Assembly (NCBI GenBank): GCA_009746045.1
Contig: RPFO01000276.1
Coordinates: forward strand, 1 to 64,000
DNA length: 64,000 nt
Reading direction: 5' to 3'
Source: Mesostigma viride
Lineage: Eukaryota > Streptophyta > Mesostigmatophyceae > Mesostigmatales > Mesostigmataceae
The notes below the pieces were generated by a model that saw only the letters and a program-made list of their open reading frames with translations, was not told the origin of the DNA and searched no databases. Position numbers and translations under genes: made by a program. Below are positions 32,938 through 45,000 of the stretch, in pieces. How positions within the stretch are numbered: position 1 is the stretch's first letter; each line of letters begins with the position of its first letter.

Positions 32938-35175
32938 AGGCTAGCATCTTTGAGGCCGTCGGCGAGGCGTTCCCTGACCTTCTTGCGTGGACAGCAGCCT
33001 GCTACGGCGAACCCACTCAACTCTCCTTCCTCATGGAGGATGGGACGTTCGCCGACATCGCTTCCCGCACGGGAACCCAGCAAGGTGACCCCCTCGGCCC
33101 CTTTTACCTGTCTGCCCCGCTGCACAAGGCTCTCCAAGGTGTCCACGCTGCGCACCCGGATGTCGTGCTCCTCGCCTATATGGACGATATCCATGCCCTT
33201 GGCCCGGCCGACGCTGTGGTTGCCGCCCTGGCTGCCCTTGAAGTGGCCATGGCGGCCATCAACCTTCGGCTCACCCTCCCCAAGTGTGCAGTCTTTTCGC
33301 CCCAGGGGGACTGCTCTGGCTTCCCCGCGGCTATCCCGGGGGCATTGGCGCGGGCGCGTGGTTTCTCGTGCCTGGGCGTCCCTGTGGGTGACCCTGACTA
33401 CGTCGAAGAGGAGCTCCGGGCCACCGTGGAACAGCGCACCCATGTCCTCGAGACTTGGGCGCGCCTCAAGGACCCCCAGACCAAAGGGCTCCTCCTGTGG
33501 TTTTGCGCCCACCCGCGGGTGGTTCACTGGCTCCGTGGCGCTCCCCCCCACTTGGTGCGGCTTGCCGCGGAAGGCCATGACGAGCGCATTCAGGCCGCCT
33601 TGCAGGTGCTCCTCCCCGGCCCTAGCCTGCCAGCTCACTCCATGCGCTTGGCCACCCTCCCCTGCCGCATGGGCGGGTGTGGGCTCACCCGCGCCGCCCG
33701 CCTCGCCCCCGCCGCCTTCCTTGGCTCTGTTGCTCAGGCCTGGGCGGAGATCCGCCGGTTGGTCCCCAGCGCCGTCAGCGCCATTCCCGACTTGGTCACC
33801 CCATCCCCCTTCCCCTTTGTGCAGGCTGTGCAGGATTCTTACCTCGGGATCCAGCAGGCTTGCGACCTCGTCCGCCCCGCTCAGGCCGTCCACCGTCGCC
33901 TGCCCCGGGGCACGCCCGGCGTGTCCACTGTCGTCAGTCCTAGTGTCTTCCCTGCCTGCGTTCATGAAAAACAACAAAAGACCTACGCGGGTATACTACA
34001 CTGTGCCGACTGGATGGGTCTGCATGCGAGCTTGAACGATCAGGGGAAGGCTTGGCTTCACTCCGTTTCCCTTGAGGGGAGCGTGGGGTCCGCATTCCTG
34101 CGCGCCCTCCCCATGAGCCCTTTGTTCACACTGGTTCCGGCCCTTTACGCCATCGCTCTCCGCCACCAGCTCTTTGCCCCGCAACCTCTCATCACGGCGG
34201 GTGCGTCCTGCGGCAGCTGCGGGCTTGCTCTGGATACTACTGGGACGCACTACATCGCGTGCATGGGTGGCCAACAGAACCAGAACTGGTTCCTCTATCT
34301 CCATACCGCTCTCCTCCGGGTGGTGTGTGCCATGGTTCGGTCGGTCTTTCCCCACTCCACCATCAAGTGCGAGGACGCGGATGGGGCCGCCCTCTACTCA
34401 CCCAACCATCGCCCCGATATTACCGTGCTTGACTACGACGGGCAGGGTTGCCACCTGCTCATCGATGTCTCCGTGGCTCGGCCGCTTTCCGGTCGCCACA
34501 TCCTCCGGGCGGCTGTGGATGCCGGCGCTGCTGCCGCTGTGGCTGAGCGCGACAAGTTTGCCTCCTACGGCAATGTGGGGCCCCACCGGGTCATCCCCTT
34601 TGTCCTTGAGGAGTTCGGGGCCATGGGCCCCAAGACAGCGGAGTTTTTCCACGAGTGCTGCCAGCGCCGTGAAGACCGCCTCGACCTCGAGGGTCAGACC
34701 GCCCCGTGGTCGGCCCGCACGTGGTCCTCGTATTGGCGGCAGCGTCTGTCACTCGCCCTCACTCGCACCGTGGCTGATGTGTTATTCCGCCGCACCCGGG
34801 CCGACTTTGTCGCGACCCATGCGGTCTAGATCCCTTCCAGGCCTGCATGGTGGGCCGGCAGCGCTGTTGCTGCGTGTAGTTTTGTGATGTATAGTTAGTT
34901 GTACCTTGTGCCGCTGGCGTGATCCTTGGATGTCTGTGTCAGATTACTATTAATTTCTTCAGGGTTATTCTCCCAGTTATCGGGTTTTTCCTTATGTTGC
35001 ATGCCTATCTCACCTCCGTAATCTATCATTCTCAATGAATATATATATCGTTGGATGTGTGTCCGATGGCATAACGTAACGATGGTTACCACGGACATGG
35101 TTAGAGGTCGATCAGCCCTATGTTCGACCCGTAGTTCGGCCCACTACAGTAACGTAAATTAGGCGTGGAATATTC
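32938..35175 (+). mobile_element. Second LINE copy, 5'-truncated
   Basis: From AGGCTAGCATC at 32,938 to GGAATATTCG at about 35,175 the sequence is nearly identical to 24,236-26,475, with only scattered substitutions (for example CTTGAG/CTCGAG and CAGCAGAAC/CAACAGAAC). Loss of the 5' part is normal for LINEs when reverse transcription stops early. The high identity indicates recent activity of the family. The left flank is an LTR. No clear target duplication is visible. Confidence 0.9.
32939..34829 (+). pseudogene. Truncated RT-endonuclease frame of LINE copy 2
   Basis: The frame is open from the truncation point to TAG at 34,827; an internal ATG at 33,033 gives 598 codons. It retains GTQQGDPLGPF, AYMDDIHAL, the CCHC knuckle and the PD-D endonuclease, but lacks RT motif A, the fingers, the PHD and the RING. 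It could be translated only from a fortuitous promoter, and RT activity is not expected without motif A. Confidence 0.85.
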
Positions 35176-35814
35176 GCATGGAATGTTCCGGGCCACAAGG
35201 GTTGGAACAGCAGTGCCGACCTAGTGGTGCCCACTGCTTGGCATAAAGGCGTGCGAGGACGATGGACAAGACAGTCGTCCGCCAATCCGCCGACTCACCC
35301 ACCTCAGTTAATCTGAGCTACGAATCTATTCCTTTTAATACAATCATGCTCGACGCATAATCTTGTTCAACTGCAATTGCAAGAACACAAGAAGGTAATC
35401 ATTATAATGCCTCTGGGCCTACGCTGTGATGACAGCAAGTAGCCCATAGTATAGTGATTCCCTTCCCCTCTCAGGCAGGCAACAAACCGGGACGATGGTC
35501 CCGTAGATAGAAACGATCTTTCCCAACGTGCCTGGCCGATGGGTTTGGCACGTTACAAGAGCCTGCCATTTCCCACGCCCACTCCAACCCCTTTTCCCCT
35601 GGAGTATGCATAAAAATGGCTGGGAGAAGGAAACACTGCCTGGCTATACAAAACATAAAAAGGATTCATATGCTTCAAACAAGGCTCACAACGAGCAGCT
35701 GCAGTGCACATTCCAGCAAAATCAGTCTAATGACCTCTTTGTGGTTCTCCGTTGATATAATGACTAATGCCCTGGACAGCCTGCTAGCAAGGGCACATCT
35801 AACACCTTTACTGT
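35176..35814. other. No recognised gene between LINE copy 2 and the GT8 gene
   Basis: The first about 230 bases may be the remainder of the interrupted LTR. The last part is the presumed 3' untranslated region of the minus-strand GT8 gene. No coding sequence is supported. Confidence 0.4.
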
Positions 35815-38800
35815 TTAAGTACCACCTTTGGCAGCCTTGCCATTGCAGTTCTTTGCCTTCCATGCATCTTCTTGGAAGTCGACCCAGCTGTTGGTTGGGT
35901 CGTGGAGGTGCTGGATCTTGTACTCAGCCATGGCGGTGGGCGGCTGCATCCCGATCATGTCATAGTAGAACTGCCACCATTCTTTGAAGAACACCATGTA
36001 CTTGGGCGCGTCCTTGGTGTGCGGCGGAGGGTAGGCACACGGGACCAGCCACTGCGGATTCCAGGGTTTGGGGCTCCCGTTCATGTGGTACGCATTGACG
36101 CGCTTGAGGTCCCAAAGCCCCTCCTCGCGCACCACCCGCCGGTGCTTCATCACGAAGTCGATGGGCACCAGCAGATAGCGCTTCTTGAAGACCGCGTTCA
36201 GAAAGTCCTGCTCCGTCGTGGCCAGCACTTGCGCGTCGCTCATCGCCGTAAACTTTCCCAGAAGTTCATCGAAGATGGCCTTGTTGGGGCGAAAGGAGAA
36301 CATGCCCGCGTTGAAGCCAGCGGCCGCGTCCTGTGAGCTGCGCGGCGTGACGGCAACCGGGTGCTCCTTGTCCGTCTCCATGCAGAAGAGGGCGTCCGCG
36401 TTCTGGCGCACGTACACGTCAGCATCCAGGTACACCACCTGCGAGGACCAGCAGGGCACACCCAAAAGCACTGGAAAGGACCGTGCTGATGGCAGGGAGC
36501 TACCCAGAGAAAGCGTGACTACCTGAGGATGCAGGCCATCGCATGCTGGAGAGGAGCCACAACGCAGCCGCGCTAGAGAGGAGCCACAACGCAGCCGCGC
36601 TAGAGAGGAGCCACAACGCAGCCGCGCTAGAGAGGAGCCACAACGCAGCCGCGCTAGAGAGGAGCCACAACGCAGCCGCGCTAGAGAGGAGCCACAACAC
36701 AGCCGCGCTAGAGAGGAGCCACAACACAGCCGCGCTAGAGAGGAGCCACAACGCAGCCGCGCTAGAGAGGAGCCACAACGCAGCCGCACTAGAGAGGAGC
36801 CACAACGCAGCCGCGCTAGAGAGGAGCCACAACGCAGCCGCGCTAGAGAGGAGCCACAACACAGCCGCGCTAGAGAGGAGCCACAACACAGCCGCGCTAG
36901 AGAGGAGCCACAACGCAGCCGCGCTAGAGAGGAGCCACAACGCAGCCGCGCTAGCGAGGAGCCACAACACAGCCGCGCTAGAGAGGAGCCACAACGCAGC
37001 CGCGCTAGAGAGGAGCCACAACGTAGCCGCACTAGAGAGGAGCTACAACGTAGCCGCGCTAGAGAGGAGCCACAACGCAGCCGCGCTAGAGAGGAGCCAC
37101 AACGCAGCCGCACTAGAGAGGAGCCACAACACAGCCGCGCTAGAGAGGAGCCACAACACAGCCGCGCTAGAGAGAAGCCACAACGCAGCCGCGCTAGAGA
37201 GGAGCCACAACACAGCCGCGCTAGATAGGAGCCACAACACAGCCGCGCTAGAGAGGAGCCACAACGCAGCCGCGCTAGAGAGGAGCCACAACACAGCCGC
37301 GCTAGAGAGGAGCCACAACACAGCCGCGCTAGAGAGGAGCCACAACACAGCCGCGCTAGAGAGGAGCCACAGCGCAGCCGCGCTAGAGAGGAGCCACAAC
37401 ACAGCCGCGCTAGAGAGGAGCCACAACACAGCCGCGCTAGAGAGGAGCCACAACGCAGCCGCGCTAGAGAGGAGCCACAACACAGCCGCGCTAGAGAGGA
37501 GCCACAACGCAGCCGCGCTAGAGAGGAGCCACAACGCAGCCGCGCTAGAGAGAAGCCACAACGCAGCCGCGCTAGAGAGGAGCCACAACGCAGCCGCGCT
37601 AGAGAGGAGCCACAACACAGCCGCGCTAGAGAGGAGCCACAACGCAGCCGCGCTAGAGAGGAGCCACAACACAGCCGCACTAGAGAGGAGCCACAACGCA
37701 GCCGCGCTAGAGAGGAGCCACAACACAGCCACGCTAGAGAGGAGCCACAACACAGCCGCGCTAGAGAGAAGCCACAACGCAGCCGCGCTAGAGAGGAGCC
37801 ACAACACAGCCGCGCTAGAGAGGAGCCACAACACAGCCGCGCTAGAGAGGAGCCACAACGCAGCCGCGCTAGAGAGGAGCCACAACACAGCCGCGCTAGA
37901 GAGGAGCCACAACGCAGCCGCGCTAGAGAGGAGCCACAACACAGCCGCGCTAGAGAGGAGCCACAACACAGCCGCGCTAGAGAGGAGCCACAACGCAGCC
38001 GCGCTAGAGAGGAGCCACAACACAGCCGCGCTAGAGAGGAGCCACAACACAGCCGCGCTAGAGAGGAGCCACAACGCAGCCGCGCTAGAGAGGAGCCACA
38101 ACACAGCCGCGCTAGAGAGGAGCCACAACGCAGCCGCGCTAGAGAGGAGCCACAACACAGCCGCGCTAGAGAGGAGCCACAACACAGCCGCGCTAGAGAG
38201 GAGCCACAACACAGCCGCGCTAGAGAGGAGCCACAACGCAGCCGCGCTAGAGAGGAGCCACAACGCAGCCGCGCTAGAGAGAAGCCACAACGCAGCCGCG
38301 CTAGAGAGGAGCCACAACACAGCCGCGCTAGAGAGGAGCCACAACGCAGCCGCGCTAGAGAGGAGCCACAACGCAGCCGCGATCGGTGGCATGGGCTTGG
38401 GCAAGCGTGGCTAATACTTGGCGTAAAGAACAGGTACGACGGCCAGAGATCAGGTGGTGAGGGGACCCTACCAATGGCAGGCCACAAAAGTACAGCGGCT
38501 GCACCCAACCCCAGTTGCATGCAGCAGCTTCTGCCCCCCCCCCCCTCACCTTGCTGTACTCCTCCGCCCTCCAGACAAACATCTTGACGACCCAGTAGCC
38601 GCTCGCGTAGCGCTCGCTCTTGGCCATGAGGCTCTTGGCGCGGTCCGAGACAAAGGGGTCCACGCGCCGCACCAGCACGCAGGTCTCACGCACCTGGCGC
38701 CCGGAGGGGGGGGGGGGCGCGGAATGGGGGCGCAACAGGGGCACGATGGGGGGTGGAGAGGTGGGCAGACGCCAGCCGCGGGGCCATGTGGACAAGGCCC

Positions 38801-39694
38801 ACAAGATCAGGCGCACACCGCCCGCGGGATGAGGCACGCTGAAACGGTCAGGACAAGCCAAGCATTCAAGCCAAGGTGGATGCTACAAGAAAGAACAAGG
38901 GGAGCGGTGCGCATGGGCCGTGTGGCCGCCATGCTATGCAAGTCAGGCCATGGTGCCAACGCACGTCGGGGCCCTAGGGAGCGAGCAGCTACCAGATGAG
39001 TGGCAGGGCACCGCGCGCACAGTGTGCGGCCGGCAAAAAGATGGCCCAGGGAAGGCAACATGGAAGCAGTGCTGCTAATTTAAAGCCCGCAATGCCCCTG
39101 CCGCCCGAGCATACAACTGACAGATAACAAGCCCGTATTGCACACACATTTGGACACTTTGGACAGAGCACCAAGGTAAGGGCAAGCTGCACACTCGTGC
39201 GCTGGTTCAAGCCTTTTGAAGCCAGGATGCTCATGTCAACCCTTGCGGCACAAAGAGCTGCGCCGGTCCGCATCCGGTCAGGTCAGGCCTTCCTTGCTTC
39301 TACTGTAGGCGTGCGTGCCCCGTGGATAACTCTGCCTTGTCGACCACCCCCACTTGCCCTGTCCACCACCCCAACTTGCCTTGTCAACCACCCCCACTTG
39401 CCTTGTCGACTACCGCCACTTGCCTTGTCGACCACCCCCACTTGCCTTGTCGACCACCGCAGCGGAGACTGTGGCGGATACGATGACGACGATGTCGCGC
39501 GGCACGAGCGAGAACTTGCGCAGCGTGTGGATGAGCACCAGCACGCCAGGCAAGAAGCGGTCATCCGCGAGCACCGTGGCCCACGCCTCCTTGCAGCCGG
39601 TGGGGCCGCCAGCGCCGGGTTGGCTGTTGGCCCAGGTGGTCAGCGGCGCCGGATTGCCGGGGCAGGCGCGCAGGCGGTGGTGGCCAACACCCAT
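35815..39694 (-). CDS. GT8-family glycosyltransferase (glycogenin / galactinol synthase-like), three recognised exons
   Basis: Exons on the minus strand: 39,694-39,458, 38,693-38,550 and 36,438-35,815 (TAA). All junctions are in phase 0 and flanked by GT and AG. The joined protein is 334 aa, the usual size for GT8 enzymes. Exon 1 has EAWATVLADDRFLPGVLVL (nucleotide-sugar binding start). Exon 2 ends FVWRAEEYSK and exon 3 begins VVYLDADVYV, which together rebuild the family core with the metal-binding DAD at residues 132-134. Further on are FNAGMF (169), EQDFLN (203) and HMNGSPKPW (245), the conserved late motifs. Such enzymes transfer glucose or galactose from UDP-sugars, as glycogenin and galactinol synthase do; which one cannot be settled. 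The start at 39,694 is the least certain part; an upstream exon with a targeting sequence is possible. Both introns carry tandem repeats. Confidence 0.85.
36549..38381. repeat. 27-bp minisatellite, about 68 copies, filling GT8 intron 2
   Basis: The unit of 27 bases (GAGAGGAGCCACAACGCAGC plus CGCGCTA) is repeated with few changes, mostly ACG/ACA. Because 27 is a multiple of 3, frames stay open for hundreds of codons: a 9-residue unit ERSHNAAAL on the plus strand, and two open frames on the minus strand. One of these runs directly into exon 3 of the GT8 gene. These are by-products of the repeat, since the conserved GT8 exons splice across it. Confidence 0.95.
39334..39460. repeat. 22-bp minisatellite starting at the 5' splice site of GT8 intron 1
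   Basis: On the minus strand the unit GTGGTCGACAAGGCAAGTGG (plus two bases) is repeated about six times, starting at the exon 1 donor. Each copy supplies a new GT in a similar setting. Confidence 0.85.
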
Positions 39695-42058
39695 GCAGGG
39701 CGCATCCACTGCACGCGTGTACGTTGCGCCACACTGGATGGTGCCCAGCACGGACGGCAGGTGGTTGGACCCCTTGGCCCCTTTCTTCTGGGGGCGGGAG
39801 ATGCCTGTCTTACTGCACGTGTCATGCGAGGGGGCAGGGGGTGCGGACATATGTGCATGCAGCCACGTGGCATGGTCCTTGCGTGCAGGTGGTCAGAGAG
39901 CAAGGAAGCATGAGTATGTCAAGGCATGCAGGAGCCAAGCTTGCCAGCATGACCGCAAATGCATGCCACACAGTGCAGAAAAAGAATGGCCCAGTCCATG
40001 CCATGGTGTGCCCCCCCATGCCTGCACAGCTTACCAGGGCAGACTGCGCGCACAGCCCCCTGCACATGTACACCCAACCGTCTACCCCACGACCCAACCA
40101 AAATGACAGGCCCGGTGCTGCTGCGTGCCATGCCTCTCTGCTGCGATGTGACAACGCGCTCGCTCGTGCCAGGTGCAACACCCCACCTTCTGCCCAACCA
40201 TCAACACAGCGCGGCTTGGACCCTTGACTCCCGTTTCTTTCACAGCAGCAGCCCCACGCATTCTGCCCGTTATTCACATCAGGTTGCCCTGATGTGCTAG
40301 ACAGTCCCGGGTGGCGCATGCATGGCATCATGAATGCCTACTCCATGCGCCATGGCTAAGCAGCGAACGCAGTGTCGGAGGCGCATGCCATATCACAGGC
40401 ATTGCTAAGGTTCTATCCCCTACCCCCAAGACATGGATGCAGTGCCACGGAGCCTGCGTAGGTGATGAAGGACGGGTAGCTGCCCACCACCGTTAGCACT
40501 TTGTAACGGGCCTAAAAGCACTACCAGCTAATGGACGCCCCGACAGAGGCAGAGGAACAATGCTAGCGGTTACCTCTGTCATAGGCTTCCGCCTTTAACA
40601 TGCATCTGATGTGACTCTAGGCTCAGCACAGAATCTATCCAACCCTTGCCAGGACCTCACAGCAGGATAGTTACCCGCAAGCCCGCAAGAAAGCGGCGAC
40701 ATCATCTAGGCACAGAGTTGGTTGTCACTAAGCGTTGTTAATACATTTTGCAAAGCCTTTCCCATCTCTGCGTGGCTTCTTCTCGAGTAAGGACAACTTG
40801 GCTACTGCCATTGGGCGACCTTGCAACGAAAACGAAAGTGTTACGCTTGGAATTATTGCAAAGAAACAACATTTTATAAAACCGACGTAGAGCTAGCTTC
40901 GAGGTTAGATGAAAACCTCCCCGTGACAAATGCTACGCCCAACAATGCAGATAAATATTTCTTCCAGTCATCGCCAGAAAGACCATTTGGGGAAACCTTA
41001 CCTTATAAACGAAGGGAGATAAATATCCCGGCATTCTGAGACAATGGCCACTTGCAGCAAGATTATCAGCAAGGCAACTGCCGATTGGAACGTGCTGGGC
41101 CCCATATCAGAACTTTACGGCATGAAATTATATATTAGCAACGTCAATCTGACGCGTTAAGATAGCGATCCCCACTGAGTCATCGCAGTACGAGTACGAT
41201 CATCACCGCATGCTTGATCTGGAATTTCAATCTGCAATCAAATTTAGTTTTATGGGCTCCGACCGTCTACCTAATATCGTGCGTCGGGCAATCGTCTTGC
41301 TTACCTCGAAATGAGTAATGAAACCGGGCTACCAGGAAATAGCTCATGTAGCCTGTAGGAGGCATGGACTATGTACTGTAGTACCTCTCATACAGCATAC
41401 CTCCTGTGGTATGCTCTCTATGATTGTGGCACTTTTCCTCCACCGTCTATCCTCGGCGCGGCCGTCGGCCCTGCAGGCCGGAAACAGACCGAAAAAAACG
41501 GGCCCGAAACATAACGACTCGCGTGGCTGCTGTTCAGGCCGGACAGTTGAAGCCCTTTATCGCAACTAGACCTACTTAAATACTCTATTAAAAAGTACCA
41601 CTGAACAGTAGCGCAGGAGATGCATACGGGAGCAGTACGGTCGCGCGGAGTGGCCGGGAAAAATATACTCTATGCCTTGCAGCCGGCATGACAACAGTAC
41701 GTAGCCCGCAGGCGCTAAAAAGGGGCCGCTTGTTCTATTGTGGCCAAGGGTTTTGAGGAGCATTGTTTCTCTTTCTTACGTCACAGCCAATAACGTCCTG
41801 ACGACGGGCTCAACTTTCTCTCAATGTCTATCTGCCCAGGGGTCAAATTGTTGCGTTATAAACGAGCAAAGATGAGGTCGCTGTGTCAATAACCTCTCCA
41901 TGCAAATGGTTACAAACACGATGAGAATGGTCGCCCCAGCACTTCCTTTCCATGAACTTGGTGGATTGGAACGAGGGCACAATTATAGATAAGTATTGCT
42001 ACATTTGCGCAAAGGCATTATCTTGTGTCTGACGGTAACCTAAATAAATTTCGTGGGA
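39695..42058. other. Intergenic region between the divergent GT8 and SNF4-like genes
   Basis: About 2.4 kb without a supported gene. It should hold both promoters and perhaps an unrecognised 5' exon of the GT8 gene. TTATAAACG at about 41,856, some 200 bases before the SNF4-like ATG, is TATA-like. Confidence 0.4.
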
Positions 42059-45000
42059 ATGGCCAGCCTTGTCCTAGAAGGCGAGAGTCCGGCGCAAGCA
42101 CAAGAAGTTGTGCCCACAAGGATTGAATGGCGAGGTGGCGGGCAGCTGGTGCATTTGTGTGGCTCGTTCACAAGGTAACATGCCAAAGCCACAGGTTTTG
42201 TCGGCTGGGCTTGCCCATGTGTTGACTTTGCCAGCCATGTTTCCGCCTTTAGCGCTTGGCGTACGCTGTTTTCTGCTTGTATATTATGGGCGCTTACATG
42301 GAGCACAAGTCGCATCCCCCGCCCCTGTTTTCGTCTTTCAACTGCCTCACTGGTCAGGTGGCGTGATGCAATTGCTATGGAACCTGAGGGCAACGTGTAC
42401 ATTGCTGTGGTCAACCTCACGCCTGGGTATCATCAGGTGAGATGGAGCGTTGTGGCCCACCAACCACCTTCTCATTTTCCTCAGCCAGTTCTGCTTGCAT
42501 TTGCTTTTTGCAAATTCTCCTGGAATGGCAACCATTGCTTAGTACCCTTGCCGTGGCCTCCCTCCTTGCCCGGCTGCCAGTACAAGTTCATTGTGGACGG
42601 CGAGTGGCGGCATGACAAGGACAAGCCCTACATGCCCGACCCGGCCGGCAACCTGAACAACTGGGTGCTCATCCGGCGGCCCGGCGAGGTGGTATCCCCT
42701 GGCAGTGAGAAGAGCGCTCAGTACCACATTGAGCAGCAGCAACAGCAGCAGCAGATGCTGCTGCAGCAACAGAGCCGGCAGGGGCACGAACCCCAGCAGC
42801 AGCACCTGCAGCAGCTGCGGCAGCAGCTGTTGCAGAAACAGCAGCAGCAGCGGCAGCAGCAGCAGCAGCAGCAGCAACAGTGTATACCTGGAAATCAGCC
42901 GTCGCAAATGCCCGTCTCACCACAGCCTGTCGCACCGCAGCCTCAAACGCAGTCACCTGGTGTGGCCCTTGCGGACTCGCTGCGCCTGATGGGCGACAAG
43001 CAGAGCCACCTGTTGCAAGCTAAGCTGACACCAGAGCAGCAGCTGATGATGCAGCAGCAACAGCGGCAGCAGCAGGCGCTCGGGTCGCAGGCAGCGCCAC
43101 CCAGCCAGGATCAGCTCCAGCAACAATTGCTGCAGCAGCGGCAACAACAGCAGCAGCAACAGCAACAACAACAGCTGTTGCAGCAGCAGCAGCAGCAACA
43201 GTTGTTGCGCCAACAGCAACTCCAGCAGCAAGCGCAGGCGCAGCAGAAGTTGCCTGCCCAGCGGCCGGTGGCGACTCAGCAGCGGGAGGGCTGGTCGCCG
43301 CACGCCGGTGGGTACTCGGTGGGCACCTCGCCGCAGGCCCCACACCAGGGGCCGCACCAGGGGGACAAGGTGGGGGACGCGGGCATGGACGTGGACGAGT
43401 CCCCCCCGAGCGGGCACACGTCAGCCAGCCACACTCCGCACGATGCTGGCCCCGGCTCGGCGCGCGTGGTGGACGCGAACAACCCGAACATCAGCATGAT
43501 CCGTGGCGACGACGCGACGGTGAGCCGCCACCTCATCCTCGAGTTCCTCAAGAGCCACACCGCGTTCGAGCTGCTGCCAGAGTCGGGCAAGGTGAGGCGG
43601 GAGGCACTACACCCTGAACCCTTAACACTAAACATTTGCCTGGTTGCTGCCCCACCCACGCACGCATGCGTCCCACCCCACGTTTGCATGCCCTTGGCCA
43701 CCCAACGGTCCATGCATGCCTGTGTGGCGGCCCATTTTGGGGGGCAGCCCATGTGCCCGTGCGGTGCCCCTGATACTGGCCCCTACCACACTCCCCATGT
43801 CACCTGGGCACGGGGTCGGGGACAGCACGCGTGGGGACGGGGTGGAGGAGTGCATGTTGCCTGCTCCGATGTCAAGCCCTGACCAATCATTTCTTTCTTG
43901 TTCCGCCCCTCCCCCTATCCCTGTTGTGCAGGTGGTCGTCTTCGACGTCTTGCTGCCGGTCAAGCAGGCCTTCCATGCGCTGCATGAGGCGGTGCGTGGC
44001 CCACGTGTAGGGTGCAAGGTGTCGCGCTCGGGGTGTAGAGGGTAGGCCCCACGCTGATGGGGAGGGGGGGGGGGGATGCCTGCAACACCCAACCCCCCAT
44101 GGCACTGCATGGCTGTTGCTGTTTAGGTTGTTGCGTGCTGGCAACACGGTACCCAAAGTGATGTGCAAAATGCTGACACGATGCGCATTGTCGTGTGCTT
44201 GTCATGGTATCACGCCTGTCTGCATGGATGGCAACGGCGGGTCACCCACGACCCCACCAGGGTGTCAAGTCGGCCCCCCTGTGGGACAGCGAGTCGCAGC
44301 GCGTGGTGGGCGTGCTGGGCGTGAGCGACTTCATCACCATCCTGTGCCAGGTACGCCACCGGTGCATGCCATGCCCCTGGGCTGGTTTGCCCATGCGGCG
44401 ATGGAAAGGGGGACATGGGCCGAGCTTGGTGCCGTCGTGAGGCTAGTCCCATGAAAGCACGCACGCAACATGTGCGGACGAGTCTCGGTTACCCAGACAG
44501 CAGCAGCGCGGGCCAGAAGAGGGCCTGTCTGTCTTGCTTGGGGTGGGGTCTCTCAGCGGCATGGGTGAAGTTTTTAGAGGTGGCATGGCACTAGTGTACG
44601 TGGAGGCAATTCGTGGGGAAGAGGGCGGCCACCTTCCCTCTCTTCAAGAGGCGTCGGGTGATGATGGCGGAGGTGTTTGCACAGGCGTCTCTTGCCCATA
44701 CTGACGTGTGTCCTTGCTGCTGCTGCCTGCGCCGCACCCCCCCAACAGCTGCGCAACAACGGCACAGAGCTGAACAAAGCGGAGCTGGAAGGCCACACGA
44801 TCGCTGAGTGGCGCGAGTCGCAGGCGGACCACCGGCCGCTGCTTGCGGTGAGGGCGCTCGCAGCGACCGCGAGGGGGGCATGCGTGGGGCCATGGCCCCT
44901 CGTGCTGCAGACACGCTTGCATCGCTGGTGGTTTTGCTGCATCGCTTAATGCTGAGCAGTGGCTGCGGTATATGGTAGCGTGGTTCAGAGAGGGAATAGG

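Noticed and set aside
36543-38414. 623-codon plus-strand frame with a 9-residue repeat
   Set aside because: It is a product of the 27-bp minisatellite. No promoter or unique domain is attached to it on the plus strand.
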